A DNA stretch of 64,000 nt from assembly GCF_030272615.1 (NCBI RefSeq), contig NC_081408.1, positions 768,639,336 through 768,703,335 of the forward strand. The letters are read 5' to 3'. The notes under the pieces were generated by a model, which was not told where the DNA came from, did no database searches, and saw nothing but the letters and a program-made list of their open reading frames with translations. This DNA comes from Cryptomeria japonica. Taxonomy: Eukaryota; Streptophyta; Pinopsida; Cupressales; Cupressaceae. The stretch's first letter is position 1, and each line of letters starts with the position of its first letter. Made by a program: the position numbers and the translations under genes. Below, in pieces: positions 24,891 to 37,225 of this stretch.

Positions 24891-26347
24891 CACCTAAAAG
24901 AAAAATGGCAAATAATATATTGTTCCCTAAATTATATGAGGTAAAAATTCTTTTTGCTTATGAAATCTCTAAAATAAGTTGGATTAGCTTGGAGAGCCTC
25001 ATAGGGACATTTATTCCATTAAAGCTCGTTGCTCTGATTTAAAAAATAATAATGAGTTGTTTACACGTGTCGATTCATTGCACGGGCTATAAGTGTTGCC
25101 ATAACGCTCGTGGTTTGAAAAAATAAAAAAATGTGTCATTCATTGAATGTGTTATGGACCATTTGAACCTTCTAGTTTATGCATACATTAAGGAGTAATA
25201 TAACATATAATTATATTGTGAAATTTATTAACTCTCTGGCCATTGAATTTTTCAAAAGCATGGGGTGAAGATTAATTGTGATAGCTTTAAATGACTAACA
25301 ATTTTGACAGCGTTAAATTGTACATAAAAATTGTGCATTTTTTGTTTCCAAAAAATAAATTTTATGCCTACAGAAATTCATATAGACCAATCACAGCACA
25401 AAAAAATCACTTTTAAAGTAGTTTTTGTTAAAAAAGCAAGTTAACTTTTGAAAAAAGCGAAATTTATTTTAGTTTGGAAATTTCTAAAAATTGATTGGCT
25501 GAAAGGACAATGCTTAATCACAATTTAAGCTATTTACAAACATAGTGAAAGCATAAATATTCCTTGGACAAGAACTAATAAAATATAGATCGTAATTGCA
25601 AATGGGGGCAAACTATTTTTAAATTAAAATTTTATAAATATCTTATTATTTTAATTTAAAGACAACTGTCAACCGTGGTGGCACGGCTTTTCAGAGAAGT
25701 CGACAAAATTTCGCTCTCACACCCATGTGGCACACCATTTATTTAATAAAAATGTGCAATCATTCATTTTATGTTTCCAGAGATTCGATAATAATTAAGC
25801 ATCTATTCAACGCCTATATATGACAAATTTTGTGGTAGAGCTTTCCACAGCAGTTTATATAGATGTATTATCTATTCCAAATCAGTGGACCCACTTTTAA
25901 GTGTGAAAATGATTTTATTAGTCCTTGCAGGGAACTAATGTTTTCATGTAACTCAATTAGTTTGTCAAATGAAATCAAAAATATTTAATTCTAAAGTTTT
26001 CTAAAGTTTTAAGTATGATTCTTTTGATTTTTTTTATTTTTCAAATTATTTTAATTTTTTCCTAAAAACATTATTGGCTGATAGAATTTTCCTGGGGGCT
26101 TAAATAAATTTTCAATAACAAAAAATATAGAAATTAGTTGGCACTGTGTACAATTTCATTAATGCTATTTACTTATTTCTTAAATGCGTTGTACATTTCA
26201 TTAATTTTTTAGATTAAAAACAAAGTAAATTTCATTAAAGGCTATTGAATGCAAAATTTAGTTGACGAAAATACTCTGGCTGCCTTCGCATCGAATAGTT
26301 ATTGAGGTTCATTGCTTCTACAATTTTGTTGCATTCTCATTTGGCAG
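24891..26347. other. AT-rich stretch, no recognised gene
   Basis: No open frame with recognisable sequence and no repeat boundary was seen. It may be intergenic or intronic sequence upstream of the exon-like blocks that follow. Confidence 0.45.
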
Positions 26348-27710
26348 GGGTGAAAGATTTAAGGAAGCAGAACATTTTATTTGCGAAAAGTTTCCTAAGA
26401 AGACTGCATAAATCCAGGTATGATTTGTCAGCAATTCTTAGTTGCAGAAAGCTACCATTATTTCTCTGTTTTTGTTAGTAAAAAATTTCATTATTTGTTT
26501 TTTAATTAAAACCCCTATTTTTTTATTGCTCAACTTCATTGTTATTACTAATGTGGGTATTTTCCAGAATCGCTGATTATTGCCTGAGACTTTCATTCAT
26601 TTATTTGTTCACTGACAGGGGTTTTAGAGAACAGTATCCAGACTTTTTTGCAGGAGCTTTGTTTACTGTGACTTAATTTGAAGAATTTTCATTTAGCTTC
26701 ATTTTCATTTTCAAGAATTTTGGCTCTATGGCCAATGCATAGGCTAAGGCTACTGATATCCTTCTGCACAGACACTTTGTCCTGCATGTCGTCCTTGTGT
26801 TGAGAAAAATTCTCCTTACAAAATCATAGATTTATCGCTGGAAACGAAGCAGAAGAGGGGAAATGTTTTTCTTTTTATATTCCGTTGTCCACAAAATTCG
26901 CCACAACAATGGCAGGAATTTGAGTCGTTTCTGTAATGCATATGATTTTTTTAATCCAGCAAATCAACATCAGATTGGTTATAAAATTTTGCTGCAGTTT
27001 TATTAATTTTTAGTAGAAAAAAATATAGAAATTAACCTGGGTTAGTTGGCACACGTCGTCACCATTCATTCCCTCTCCATAAATATTTTAATGTTCTCCG
27101 TGCATATTTGTTGTGTCAAGGACAGGGTTGAGTTGGCTTATACAGTAAATGCCTGTAAATGTCATTTATACATATTTCTATGTATTGCTCTGCAGCTTTA
27201 CTTCTCCATGCTTCGAAAAAACGCTTTCGTTTTCTTGCAGTGCTCAGGCGCCTACCGTGAAAACTGAGGTTAGTAATTTCTCTTTAACAACCCCTTTTAT
27301 CCCTATTTTCCGATACCCATTTCTACGTTATACCATCTGCAAATTCAAGGGCCCTTGTTTTTAGGGATGGTTAAATAACAAGTTGCGATTCGCAGGTAAA
27401 AAAAAATTAAATATTACTTGGGAACTATTTTTTTTTTACACTTTTAAAGTGTTTGTCCAATGTAAACACACAACTGTTGTGCAAAATTAGACTAATATAT
27501 AATTCTTCATGACAAATATTTCTTTTATAGAATGCTGATTAGATAAATCGAGGGTGCTGAATTTTATTCCGAGGAACTGCTTTTAAGATCTTAGTTAAAT
27601 TTGTACAACCTGTAAGTGCAATTTTGGATCTACACCAACAATTGTTTTGCAGGTGCTGCTAGATAACATCGACAGTGCTGAATTTTATCCTAAAGAACTG
27701 CTTTCCATGG
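26348..27710 (+). other. Series of exon-like blocks of unknown gene
   Basis: Three segments sit between good splice signals. 26348-26417 lies after ttggcag and before gtatga. 27241-27268 lies after tttcttgcag and before gttagt. 27653-27710 lies after attgttttgcag; it reads VLLDNIDSAEFYPKELLSMG and runs on to a stop about 30 bp later. A diverged copy of this last block with its own AG acceptor lies at 27531-27586, so an exon has been tandemly duplicated (offset about 122 bp). The protein family is not recognised. The blocks could belong to a small gene, a non-coding transcript or 5' exons of the ankyrin gene. Confidence 0.25.
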
Positions 27711-29909
27711 GAAGGGTTGTAGCTCCTATTTCTATTTCTTAGTGGTCTCATGGAATTCATTTATATAAAACGACAAAGTTTAGAATATATACCTGAAAAT
27801 GCATGCAATTTGTCTAAGAATAAAGAAGGCACATTTTAGTGCCCTACAAACAGACACATCCCCTATCCTGTGCTGTAAATATGTAATTAGCTTCAATTTT
27901 AGCATTGAGAAAATATAGGGGGAAAAAATATTGGAGAAAAAGTTTAGTAATGAATTGAATTGGAGTAATAATATAGAATTGCTCACCATATAGATAGAGA
28001 ATTGGAGAGTGAAAATCGCATTGAAACCCTTTATCCCCCAACTATCAAAGAAATCCCCCTTTTCAAAATATAATCAACCATTCGTTTAAGTTTTTTCATT
28101 CGTCTTTGTGCATTCATCAAAAAGACTACTAAGCATTACCAAAAAAATATTTCATAGCTATTTGGAGAGTTTTCATCCATAATTGCTGCTATTTTTCCAT
28201 CATTAATTACATATTTTCTTGGCTGGGACAAGTCGCCACTGGTATAGAGGGGGTCCACACGTTTGGAGGCATTTACATGCCATATTTTTTCGCAATTTTC
28301 AATTTGCAGCTAGTTTTGGAGATGGCACCAACATTATATGTGGTTCTATATTCATTCCTAACTGCTCTAACTACTAGCCATGACCATATAATAGCCCTTG
28401 TAGCCAACCACCAACCATACCAACGATGTAAAGGTCATTTTTAGGTTCGTACAACCATATAATTCAGGGTTTCATTATCACTTTCTCAAATCTGTAGTTC
28501 ATGAGAGGATTGTATTTATTCTAATTTTGAATATGCCGTTTCCAGAATTTATAATCAAGCCTAAGTTTTTATTTTATTGATTATTCTTATGTTAAAGGTA
28601 ATTGGGAACATCACTGGCCCAGATGTAACTCATATTTATATGTACAACGTTATTAGGTTGCGTTCTCACTCATTCTTAATGACTTCAGGCACTAACATGC
28701 CTGTTCAAACTGAGATGTGTGTGACATGTGCAAATGGCTCGCATGGAAGGCTGATGCCTTGCTGAGAACAATTTCTCTTGCAATAATCTTGCAGACGAAT
28801 TTAGATGCAGTGTAGAAAGCATTCAGTTTCGTTCTTTCACCAATATCCTTGCTATTTGAACCTCATGCACCTGCCTGCTTTTGCATAGCTTTTTTAGAGA
28901 AGTACATAAATTGCAGCATTTTTAGGATCCAACTAAAAAACCAGTGTTGGAAATGCTCAGCTTATATTCATATATGATCTACAGGCATCCAGAAAACACA
29001 TCCACACAACCACTACGGGTCTAACTGGCATCTCAATCTTATTTATTAAATGCTCTGTACAATTTCATTAGAAAAAAAAAGCATTTGTTCATTACGGTGC
29101 ATTCTACTATTCTGTTGTTGCACAGAGCTTGATTGAAAGCATTAATCAATACACTCACATGGCCAGCACTCTGAAGACAAGAAGGCATTGTAGAAAGCTA
29201 TCAAATCCCTCAATATTTATGAACAACTCCACATTAGGCTTCTTTCCTGATACCCATAAGAAAAATTTGGCAATTTCTATGGTATTTCCTATCAGAAGTT
29301 GAGGATACGGGCTCTCTTAGTTTCTTCAGATTTTCAGTTAACCTAGGTTTGATTTCCTTGGTCTAGGTTCTAGATTTGGGCTTAGATGGCTGTTCAATCT
29401 CCTGTATTCGGCCGAAATGCATAACGGGTTTGCGTTTAATATTCTTTTATAAGGTGGGTTAATTTTATTCAATCCTATTTTTCCTTCCTGATTCTGCTTT
29501 ATAGCGATGGTCTGTTTACAATTATGCAATTGTTTGGTTCTGTAAACCTTGCTAAAAAATATCCATGGGTTGTTAGGTTTTGGTTATAAAAACATTGGTT
29601 TTTATGCCATGGGTTGTTAGGTTTTGAATTGTTCCAGTTCGTATTGCGCTATTTTTTTTTCTTCCTCCAGTGAACACTGCAAATGACACCCCCTCCAATA
29701 ATGTCACTAGTCCAAAACCCCGTTGATCCACCCAGCTCCCAGTTCAATTCCCTAGCAAATATCCTAGGGCAATTGGAAACCCCAATTTTAGATATCAATG
29801 TCAACTAGTGGCCAGGAATGGCAATTGGAACTAAAGAAATCACATAGTCCAAAAACTATAGAACATTAGTAGTGTCTCGTGCATCTCCAATACAGTAAAA
29901 AAAACCAAA
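27711..29909. other. No recognised gene
   Basis: The open frames here (for example plus 28577-28765 and minus 29529-29338) show no motif. No terminal repeats were identified. Text composition is moderate in GC near 28580-29000 but unassigned. Confidence 0.4.
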
Positions 29910-30110
29910 ACAGAAGAAAAACATAAAACAACAATGTTCTACAAAAGCAAAAACAGACAGCGCCACCATATCTCGAAGCTGCAATGCCAAAATCATAAAG
30001 CTAAGTCAAGACAGAAGAAAAACATAAAACAACAATGTTCTACAGAAGCAAAAACAGACAGCGCCAACATATCTCGAAGCTGCAATGCCAAAATCATAAA
30101 GCTAAGTCAA
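29910..30110. repeat. 101-bp tandem duplication
   Basis: The segment starting acagaagaaaaacataaaac at 29910 is repeated at 30011 with only two or three substitutions. The open frame across it is a by-product of the duplication. Confidence 0.9.
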
Positions 30111-30950
30111 CAAGTCATCCTCCTGGCATTCAAAGTAACGAATAAATTGGTAATAGGTTCAAATTTAACATAATTGATCACATTTTTCTCATAAACAAGA
30201 GAAGAAGATAACAATGATATCAAAAATATCATTAAAATTGATTTTGAAACTTGAATATTATTTTCCCATGCAACTTCTGAACTTTTGTCCTTCTTGAGAT
30301 AGGTTTTACTATGAGAAAGTAAGAAATAAAATTGTGTTCTTAAACCTCGAATTAAAAGAATATAAGATACTGTACAACTTGTTTATCATGTTCTTTTGTA
30401 TTTCGAAGCTAATATTAACATTGCACATATAGCAGACTAAATTTGAGACTAAAGACTATTCCATCAATTGAAGATCCATAGAAAGAGTTGGTTAATAACT
30501 GCTGAATAATTTAAACTATTAACGAGTTATCAAGGGAATTATCTTCAGTAGCATAACAAATCAAAGTGAGGTAAAATCTTCTGCTGTTTTACCAAGACAA
30601 ATATTCTGCAATTGATATTTTTCATGCACTAATGAACTCATACTTCTCTGCGTCTAATTTTGCAGGAATTTGAATACAGAAGCTGACAACAATCGGCCAT
30701 CAATAGGCTACAACAGTTGCATAGTTTACAATGCTATTTGCATACTTACAGTGTTTTAATCGAGAATGTGACCTATTCATCTTGTCTAATTAATCCCATT
30801 ATCCTGCATTTTATATGTTGTATTCACTACTATTGAAATCCTCTTCACTATGCTACAATTTTAAATATTCACAATATATCTCTACAACAAACGGTCCTAA
30901 CAACCTGTTTTGGCAAAGAACTATAGTTCACAAGTTTTTAGCTAGTGGCA
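30111..30950. other. No recognised feature
   Basis: AT-rich text. A possible acceptor (ttttgcag, about 30664) has no convincing exon after it. Confidence 0.4.
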
Positions 30951-32530
30951 GGGACTCATGCTGTACACAGCTCTTGTTTTATTTTATTTTTTAAATAAAC
31001 GGAACTGGGTACAAGTGAGAAGTGTTTTCTTCTTACCCACTTTAATTACAAATTATTTATGTGAATTCAATCTACGTCGATCTGGGCAACTTTAATATAT
31101 AATTAATGTGCTTCCCTATCACCTTCGCTCCACTAGTAACTTTTAATATTATAATTTTTTATTTTTTAATGTATATTTAGTAATTAATTTCACATTAATA
31201 ATATATTTATTATTATTATTTGAATATTATTTTTAGTTCAATTATCAGGTAGGTTAAATGTATATGAATGGAATGATTTTATTAATCAATGGAATCTCTA
31301 TCAATTAAGAGATTTTCAATTAAATAATCATGTCTAGCTGTGAATCTCAATAAGTGTAAAATAAAGTCATGGCACATGAACCTTTGATTAATAAAAAGAC
31401 TCAAAACAATGGTTTTAAATTAAAATAATCATACATTCCAAATTGTGAACTTAAATAATTCTAAATTAAAGTAACAACATAAACTTTTGATTAATTAAAA
31501 CAACCAAAAGAATCTCCATCAAATTTAGAGATTTCAATAACTCCAAATGAAAATAATCATGTCCACTTGTGAACTTAAATAAATTTAAACTAAAGTTATA
31601 TTATAAATCTTTACTTAATTTAAACAATCAAAGAAATCTCCATCATTTTAATTTCAAATAAAAATAATCATGTCTTATTCTAAACTTAGATAACTATAAA
31701 TCAAATTCATGGGATAAACTTTTGATGATTTAAAACAATAAAAAATCTCCATCAAATTCAGGGATTTCAATAACTCCAAATTAAAATAATCATATCCACT
31801 TGTGAAGTTTAAAAATAGCTATATTATAAATCTTCAATTAATTAAAACAATCAAAGGAATCTCCATCAATTAAAAAATTTAACAATTACAAATTAATATA
31901 ACCATTTCTGCTTGTGTACTTAGATAACTATGCATAATCCTTTGAACAATAAAAAAATTAAAGAACTCTCCATCAGTTTAAGAATTTTGATAACTCCAAA
32001 TTAAAATAATCATGTCTAGTTGTGAAGTTAAATAACTCCAAATTAAAGTCGTGAAATAATTTTTTTATTAATTAAAATAATTGAAGGAATCTCCATCAAT
32101 TTATAATTTCTAGTAATTCTAAATTAAATAATTATTTCACTTATAAATTTAGATAACTTAACCAAATTTGTGACATGAAGCTTTGATTAATTAAAACAAT
32201 CAAAAGAATTTCCATCAAATAATTTGTAGATTTCAATAAGTACATATTAAAATAATCATGTCTACTTGTGAACTTAAATAATTCTTAAGTGATGAAAAAA
32301 AATTCAATTAATTAAAACAATCAAAAAAATTTCAATCAATTTTTATTTTTTAAAATTATAAATTAAAATAACCATAACTATATTCATTTATGAACTTAAA
32401 TAATTCCAAATTAAAATAATCATATCTAATTATAAATTAAAATCATGACATAAACCTTTTATTAATTAAAAGAATCAAAAGATCACCTCGTTGGCTTACC
32501 TACCATCTAGATTTTAAATTAGCAAAATGA
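30951..32530. repeat. AT-rich minisatellite, copy 2 (about ten units)
   Basis: It has the same entry (ggcagggactc...cagctcttgttt), motif aggtaggttaaatgtatatg, 115-125 bp units and exit (cttacctacc ... aaattagcaaaatg) as 4494-5215. The landmark aataatcatgtc/atcc recurs near 31427, 31553, 31669, 31787, 32009 and 32251. This copy has about twice as many units as copy 1. It ends less than 200 bp before the splice acceptor of the ankyrin gene exon. Confidence 0.75.
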
Positions 32531-32576
32531 TTTTTTGCTAATTTAAAAGATCCAGTCTCAGAAGCCAATTACAAAC

Positions 32577-32594
32577 AGCAGATTATAATCTGCT
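32577..32594. repeat. 18-bp perfect palindrome
   Basis: AGCAGATTATAATCTGCT is its own reverse complement. It lies about 120 bp upstream of the exon acceptor of the ankyrin gene; function unknown. Confidence 0.6.
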
Positions 32595-32766
32595 AACCAG
32601 ACCAAAAAAGCATATGATATGATTTTTGGGCTGTTGTAAAGCTACAATATCGATTTGTTTCTTGATTGATTGCTAGAATAGTATCTTTTGTTGTTACTTC
32701 TCTCTGGTGTGTAGGAAGCTATTCGCTAATCTCGATTGTCTACTTCAAGATTGCTCTGATTGTTAT

Positions 32767-34543
32767 ATGAATATGGCCTTGAGAAAGAATCCAAGGAGAT
32801 TGCCAACCATGAAGGAAGCGAAACACAATCTACGCGAGGCTTCGCGAATGTGCAATGAGGATCTCGTTGAAAAGCTGCTGAATGAAGGAGCCGATCCTTT
32901 TGAGCCAGACTATGAAGGAAAGACTGCCCTACACTACGCTGCCGAGGGTGCAGAGGAAGATGTGGCATGCAGGATTATTGAAAGATTATTGTTTGATGAA
33001 AGGCAAGGAAGAACCAGCTGGGAGAACGCATCAGCGCGTGATAAGTACGGAAGAAACGTGCTTCATGTTGCAGCTTTGCTTGGACGGAAAGAGCTTTGTA
33101 GATTGATCTTGGAGAATAACACAAATATAGACACCGAGGATCGTGATGGACAGAGTGCTATATATTATGCAGTTTCTGGGCCTCATGACGATCCCGATGT
33201 TTTGGACACTATTTTAGGAGAGCAAGCTACAAATCAAGTTCTTTTCGAAGATTTCAGCAAAACAACCCCTTTGCACGTGGCTGCTGGTATAGGCAACTTA
33301 AAAATGGTGGAAAAGCTTCTTTCAGTGATTCCAGAGCAAAAGCGTAAGAAGGACTATGTTGTGGCAGCAGACGTGCTGGGTCAAACAGCACTGCACAAAG
33401 CAGCAAGTGGAGGCCATTGTAAAGTTGTTGAAATGCTTCTCGAAAGTGGAGCCCATCCGTTAAAAGAACGCGACTATGACGGCAAAAGAGCTCTGCGTTT
33501 TGCGGCTGAAGCAGATGGCGAAGATGCCGTGAAAATAGCTAAATTACTTCTGGACAAGTGTGAATCGAGCGAACATAGAAAACTGCTTTTGTTTGTTTCT
33601 GCAGATGGAATAGGTTTACGCTCCAATTCTTCGCTTGACGAATATCTTAAGCAGGAAATGGATGAAATAAAAAAAAGATCAACGTACTACCACGGCCTAA
33701 CATTGGCGGAGAATATGCTTATGGTAGCGGCAACATTAGGCGATATTGATATGACACTGGAGTGTCTCACCAGGGGCGCAAGTATTGCTCTCATTCGCGA
33801 GAAGAAATTGATGGACTATTTATTTACAGAAGAAGAAAAAAGAAATGTCCAAGATGGTATATTTGCATACACCTTTTCCTTTTGCTTCTTTTCCCAAATA
33901 TTAAACAAAGGAGCGCGTAACTGTGAATAATTTTTTTTATTATTTTATTTTTTTTCACAGTTCTTCGGCGTATTGCCTTATCTGTTGGTGTTGAAGTAGA
34001 GGCGGACATACCGGCTGGGCAGGATACTCTTGGTAGGTGTATTTATCTCGATTTCAGTAATTATCAGAAGACAAACACGAATTCATAGGTAATATTTCTT
34101 AACATTTTCCGTTATAACATTGGGCAGGACGAATGCCCTTTGCCATTGGTTTGGCTGCATTATTTTCGAATCCTTTAGTGCAATCTCCAATTAATGTGGG
34201 AATCTTGGGAGAATGGGGAATGGGAAAGTCTAGTGTAATGCTTCAGGTATTCATCCTTCCTAAAGATTAATTTAGCACGTTTGCCTCACATTATTAGATC
34301 TCACATTAATCTGAATAGCTGTGTTTTCAGACAGAGATCATTCTTCTAAAGACAGCGGCACAGTTAGCATTCAGAGGTTCATTTCAAAAAGAAGGCATTT
34401 CCAGTTTTTCCCCGACTGGGAAAGCCAGGCGTAGGAAAATAGCAAATGCAATAGAGAGGTTAGAAGCTAAAAGATGGATTGGCCTCAATATTATTCACAA
34501 TATCTTTTACTCTATCAAACGAGTAAAGAACTTCATAGCAAAG
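32767..34543 (+). CDS. Ankyrin-repeat / KAP-type P-loop NTPase protein, 3' end missing
   Basis: Exons: 32715-33856 (after acceptor tggtgtgtag), 33961-34032, 34128-34246 and 34331-34543, all with GT-AG borders and frame kept. The first in-frame ATG is 32767; an upstream exon may add residues. Counting from that ATG, residues about 15-290 hold roughly six ankyrin repeats (KTALHYAAEG, RNVLHVAALLGRKELCRLIL, TPLHVAAGIGNLKMVEKLL, TALHKAASGGHCKVVEMLL, RALRFAAEADGEDAVKIAKL). Exons 2-3 then give FAIGLAALF and VGILGEWGMGKSSVMLQ, the start and Walker A (GxWGxGKS) of the KAP NTPase family, followed by a basic helical exon 4. Ankyrin plus KAP is the layout of animal Kidins220, a membrane-associated scaffold. 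Walker B and later KAP blocks, including any membrane segments, were not found before repeats begin. The gene is truncated, or continues past very long introns. There are no internal stops, and exon GC is higher than in its surroundings. Confidence 0.75.
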
Positions 34544-35976
34544 GTAGACACGCATATCCTTCCTTCACATATTACATGTCCTTATTTACAGTTACATAAT
34601 CGATCTGTAGATAATGTTTACGGTATGTGCTCACTTAAAATTTTAAATTGAGACATATATTTAGATTAAATGTTTTCTTTTATAACCAGTTTATGAGTTT
34701 TGAGATTTTAAAGAAAATTAGGTTGTTTCAAAATTTATTGATTAAATAATATATTTTTAAAATTATGTGATCTATAATTTGGGGTATATATATAAAATGA
34801 GTAAGATGAAATAAAAAAATGAGATTTAATAGAAATTTGCTATTTTTTATATAAAACAATAAAATCAATCTTTTGCTATCTAATATTGTATCTCAATCTT
34901 TAATAGTTCAGTCAATTTTTTATTCAATGTTCATAATGCATCTTACATATGCAAAGATGCCCTTTGGACATAACTGTACCCATGACCTTGTCCCCTTAAT
35001 TCAAGCAACTTTCGAATAATTAGACTATCATTTACTAGCTTGTATGCCACATATTTGGAATTGAATAACCAAGGTCTTTTATTTAAGGACAACCCTTAGT
35101 ACAGTGGATAAAAATATCGTTAAAACATATAGAAAATATATATTATAAAAAAATTATCTACACTTATGCATCCACACAAAAATTCATAAATGCTACACTA
35201 AACAATTACATTTTCTATTTAGATGTCTTCAATATTATCACTTCAATATATAGGTCTCAAGACTACCATTAAAAAGGTCCAACACCTTTCTCTTTTATCA
35301 TCTTTGGCTCCCAAAGTACTTCATCACTACTATGTTTAAGAAGCAAGTACAAGTACAAGTGAACACATGTCAAAGAGAATATTAGTAAAGGACAAGATCA
35401 TGTAATGACAAAGCACCCCAAGACTAAATCATAGGCTTGTGAAGGTTTTGAAAGTTAGACCTTGTAGCAAGAAGAGAAATAACATTGATAGTAGGCGAGT
35501 GAGAAATAAATCTTTAATTCTCAGCTACATAAAAATTTAGTGTCCAACACATAATAAAAACTTTGTATTATTTTAAAATCAAAGTGGTTACAAAGCACTC
35601 AGAACATTGTTTGAATAGGATAGAAATATGTATAGAGTTCACAATATCCAAAGTCAAAACATTCATCACATGAAAAATAATAAAAAACCAATAAATTTTA
35701 TTTTCTTTACATGCATTCTCTTTTTTAATTTATATAGCTTGAAACCAATAAATTTTATTTTCTTTACATGCATTCTCTTTTTTAATTTATATAGCTTGAC
35801 ATCCTTGAATAGATCACTACATTGGTAATATTCTTGTAGATCTTCTAGGGATCCTCTTGAGCATTCTTTTCTTAGCATCCTTAACCTCTCTATCATTGGA
35901 TTTAAGATTATTTCAATTAGTTATCTCTACATAACCTATTTTTACAATATCTCGTGCTAATTTTTTCTATCAAAAA
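34544..35976. other. No further exon seen; repeat-derived flank
   Basis: It starts with a 5' splice site (gtagaca) so should be intron, but no following KAP exon was recognised. About 35490-35690 resembles 44120-44310 (ctcagctaca ... tattattttaa ... agtggtta). A tandem duplication lies at 35685-35798. Confidence 0.45.
35685..35798. repeat. Exact 57-bp tandem duplication
   Basis: The segment starting aaaccaataaattttatttt at 35685 is repeated without change at 35742. The short open frames on both strands here only reflect the duplication. Confidence 0.9.
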
Positions 35977-37209
35977 TGTTGTAACAAGTGTAAATTTGGA
36001 AACAAGGGTTTCAAATGATAAAACCACAATCAATCTCAGATTGACCAAAACATTGAAATAAGGAAGTAAATCCAATAGATCTAGCCTCAACTTGATTAGA
36101 AAGATGGCTGAGAATGCTGATCAGATTTACCCAATTCTGGGTTGATGTGATTTTCCTTCTTTCTAAGTTGAATTGTGATGGTTATAAAATTAGGACAAAA
36201 TAGGTGATTTTTGAAGTGATTTGATGGAAACAGTAAGCTACTAATGTCCCATGGAGCCGCCAACCTAGATCTAGGTAGAATAAGAGGTGTTGGATCTATT
36301 CCCAAAAATTCAGCCTAATTTTTTAGGACTGGGAAGTATCAATTGCCAGGATCCTCTGAATTTTTCCTCATTGAAAGCTGAACTTGTTCATCTTTGTGAA
36401 TCGTGTCGATCCTCCTGAGTGCAAATCTGTACCTATTTCATGCACACAGAAAGAAAGGGAAAGATGTTGGGATTAGGGGTTTACCTAAGTCAAAACCCGA
36501 TTCAGGAATTAACCTTGGATGAATTAATTCAAATACTAAAAAAATGCCATATAGGTATACCTCCTATCTGCAATTGTTGATGATGATGCAATGCTCTTTG
36601 AATGTAATCACAAACGTTGAATGTAATGGTATTACAAACACATGAACATGAAAAACCCTAATCACACACACATTCTTTTATAGGATTAATGTAACTTTGC
36701 TCCACAATGCTTGAATGACGAATATACAACCTTGAAGATCTACAAAAATTATTGATTATGAATGCTTCACGGATGAACGAATAATATGGATGGAGTCTTA
36801 GATCTATTAGATTTATTGATGAAAATAGGTTGATAAAATGTCTCTATATAGGGTTCCCTAGGTAATTTATCGGTTAGGCTAACTTCCAACGATCATGTGT
36901 AGCCACGAGGATCAATTCCTAGTGGGGAGATACAACACCTACCCCAATTGAAATTTAGGCCCCATTGAGAGGGAGATGCCATGGTCTAGATCAAGGAGCT
37001 CCACGCCCTGGTCCCTCTACAAATAGGACCAAGATAAGTTGCTAGGTGGAAGGGTACCTCACCTTTGGACCCACCAATGGGCGTTCATGGCTTCAAAGCT
37101 AGAGGATTGGGTCAAATCGGACCTAGAGATGGGATGGAGATAGCACGTGCTAAACTGGGAGCACAAACATGAGGTATAAATTGGACCAATGATAATTTAT
37201 GATGCTACA
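35977..37209 (-). repeat. 3' LTR of the old gypsy element
   Basis: It is collinear with 42743-43918 from tgtaaatttgg to the end gatgctaca. In element orientation it follows the polypurine tract, so it is the 3' LTR. The exact outer edge is uncertain by a few bases. Confidence 0.75.
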
Positions 37210-37225
37210 TTTAACCCCCACTTTA

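Noticed and set aside
32707-32766. Start of the ankyrin protein at 32707
   Set aside because: The codon there is GTG and the site lies across a strong 3' splice acceptor (ending 32714). ATG 32767 or an upstream exon is more likely.
35985-37209. Plus-strand orientation for the 35977-43918 element
   Set aside because: There is no polypurine tract before the right LTR. The tract and primer site fit the minus strand only.
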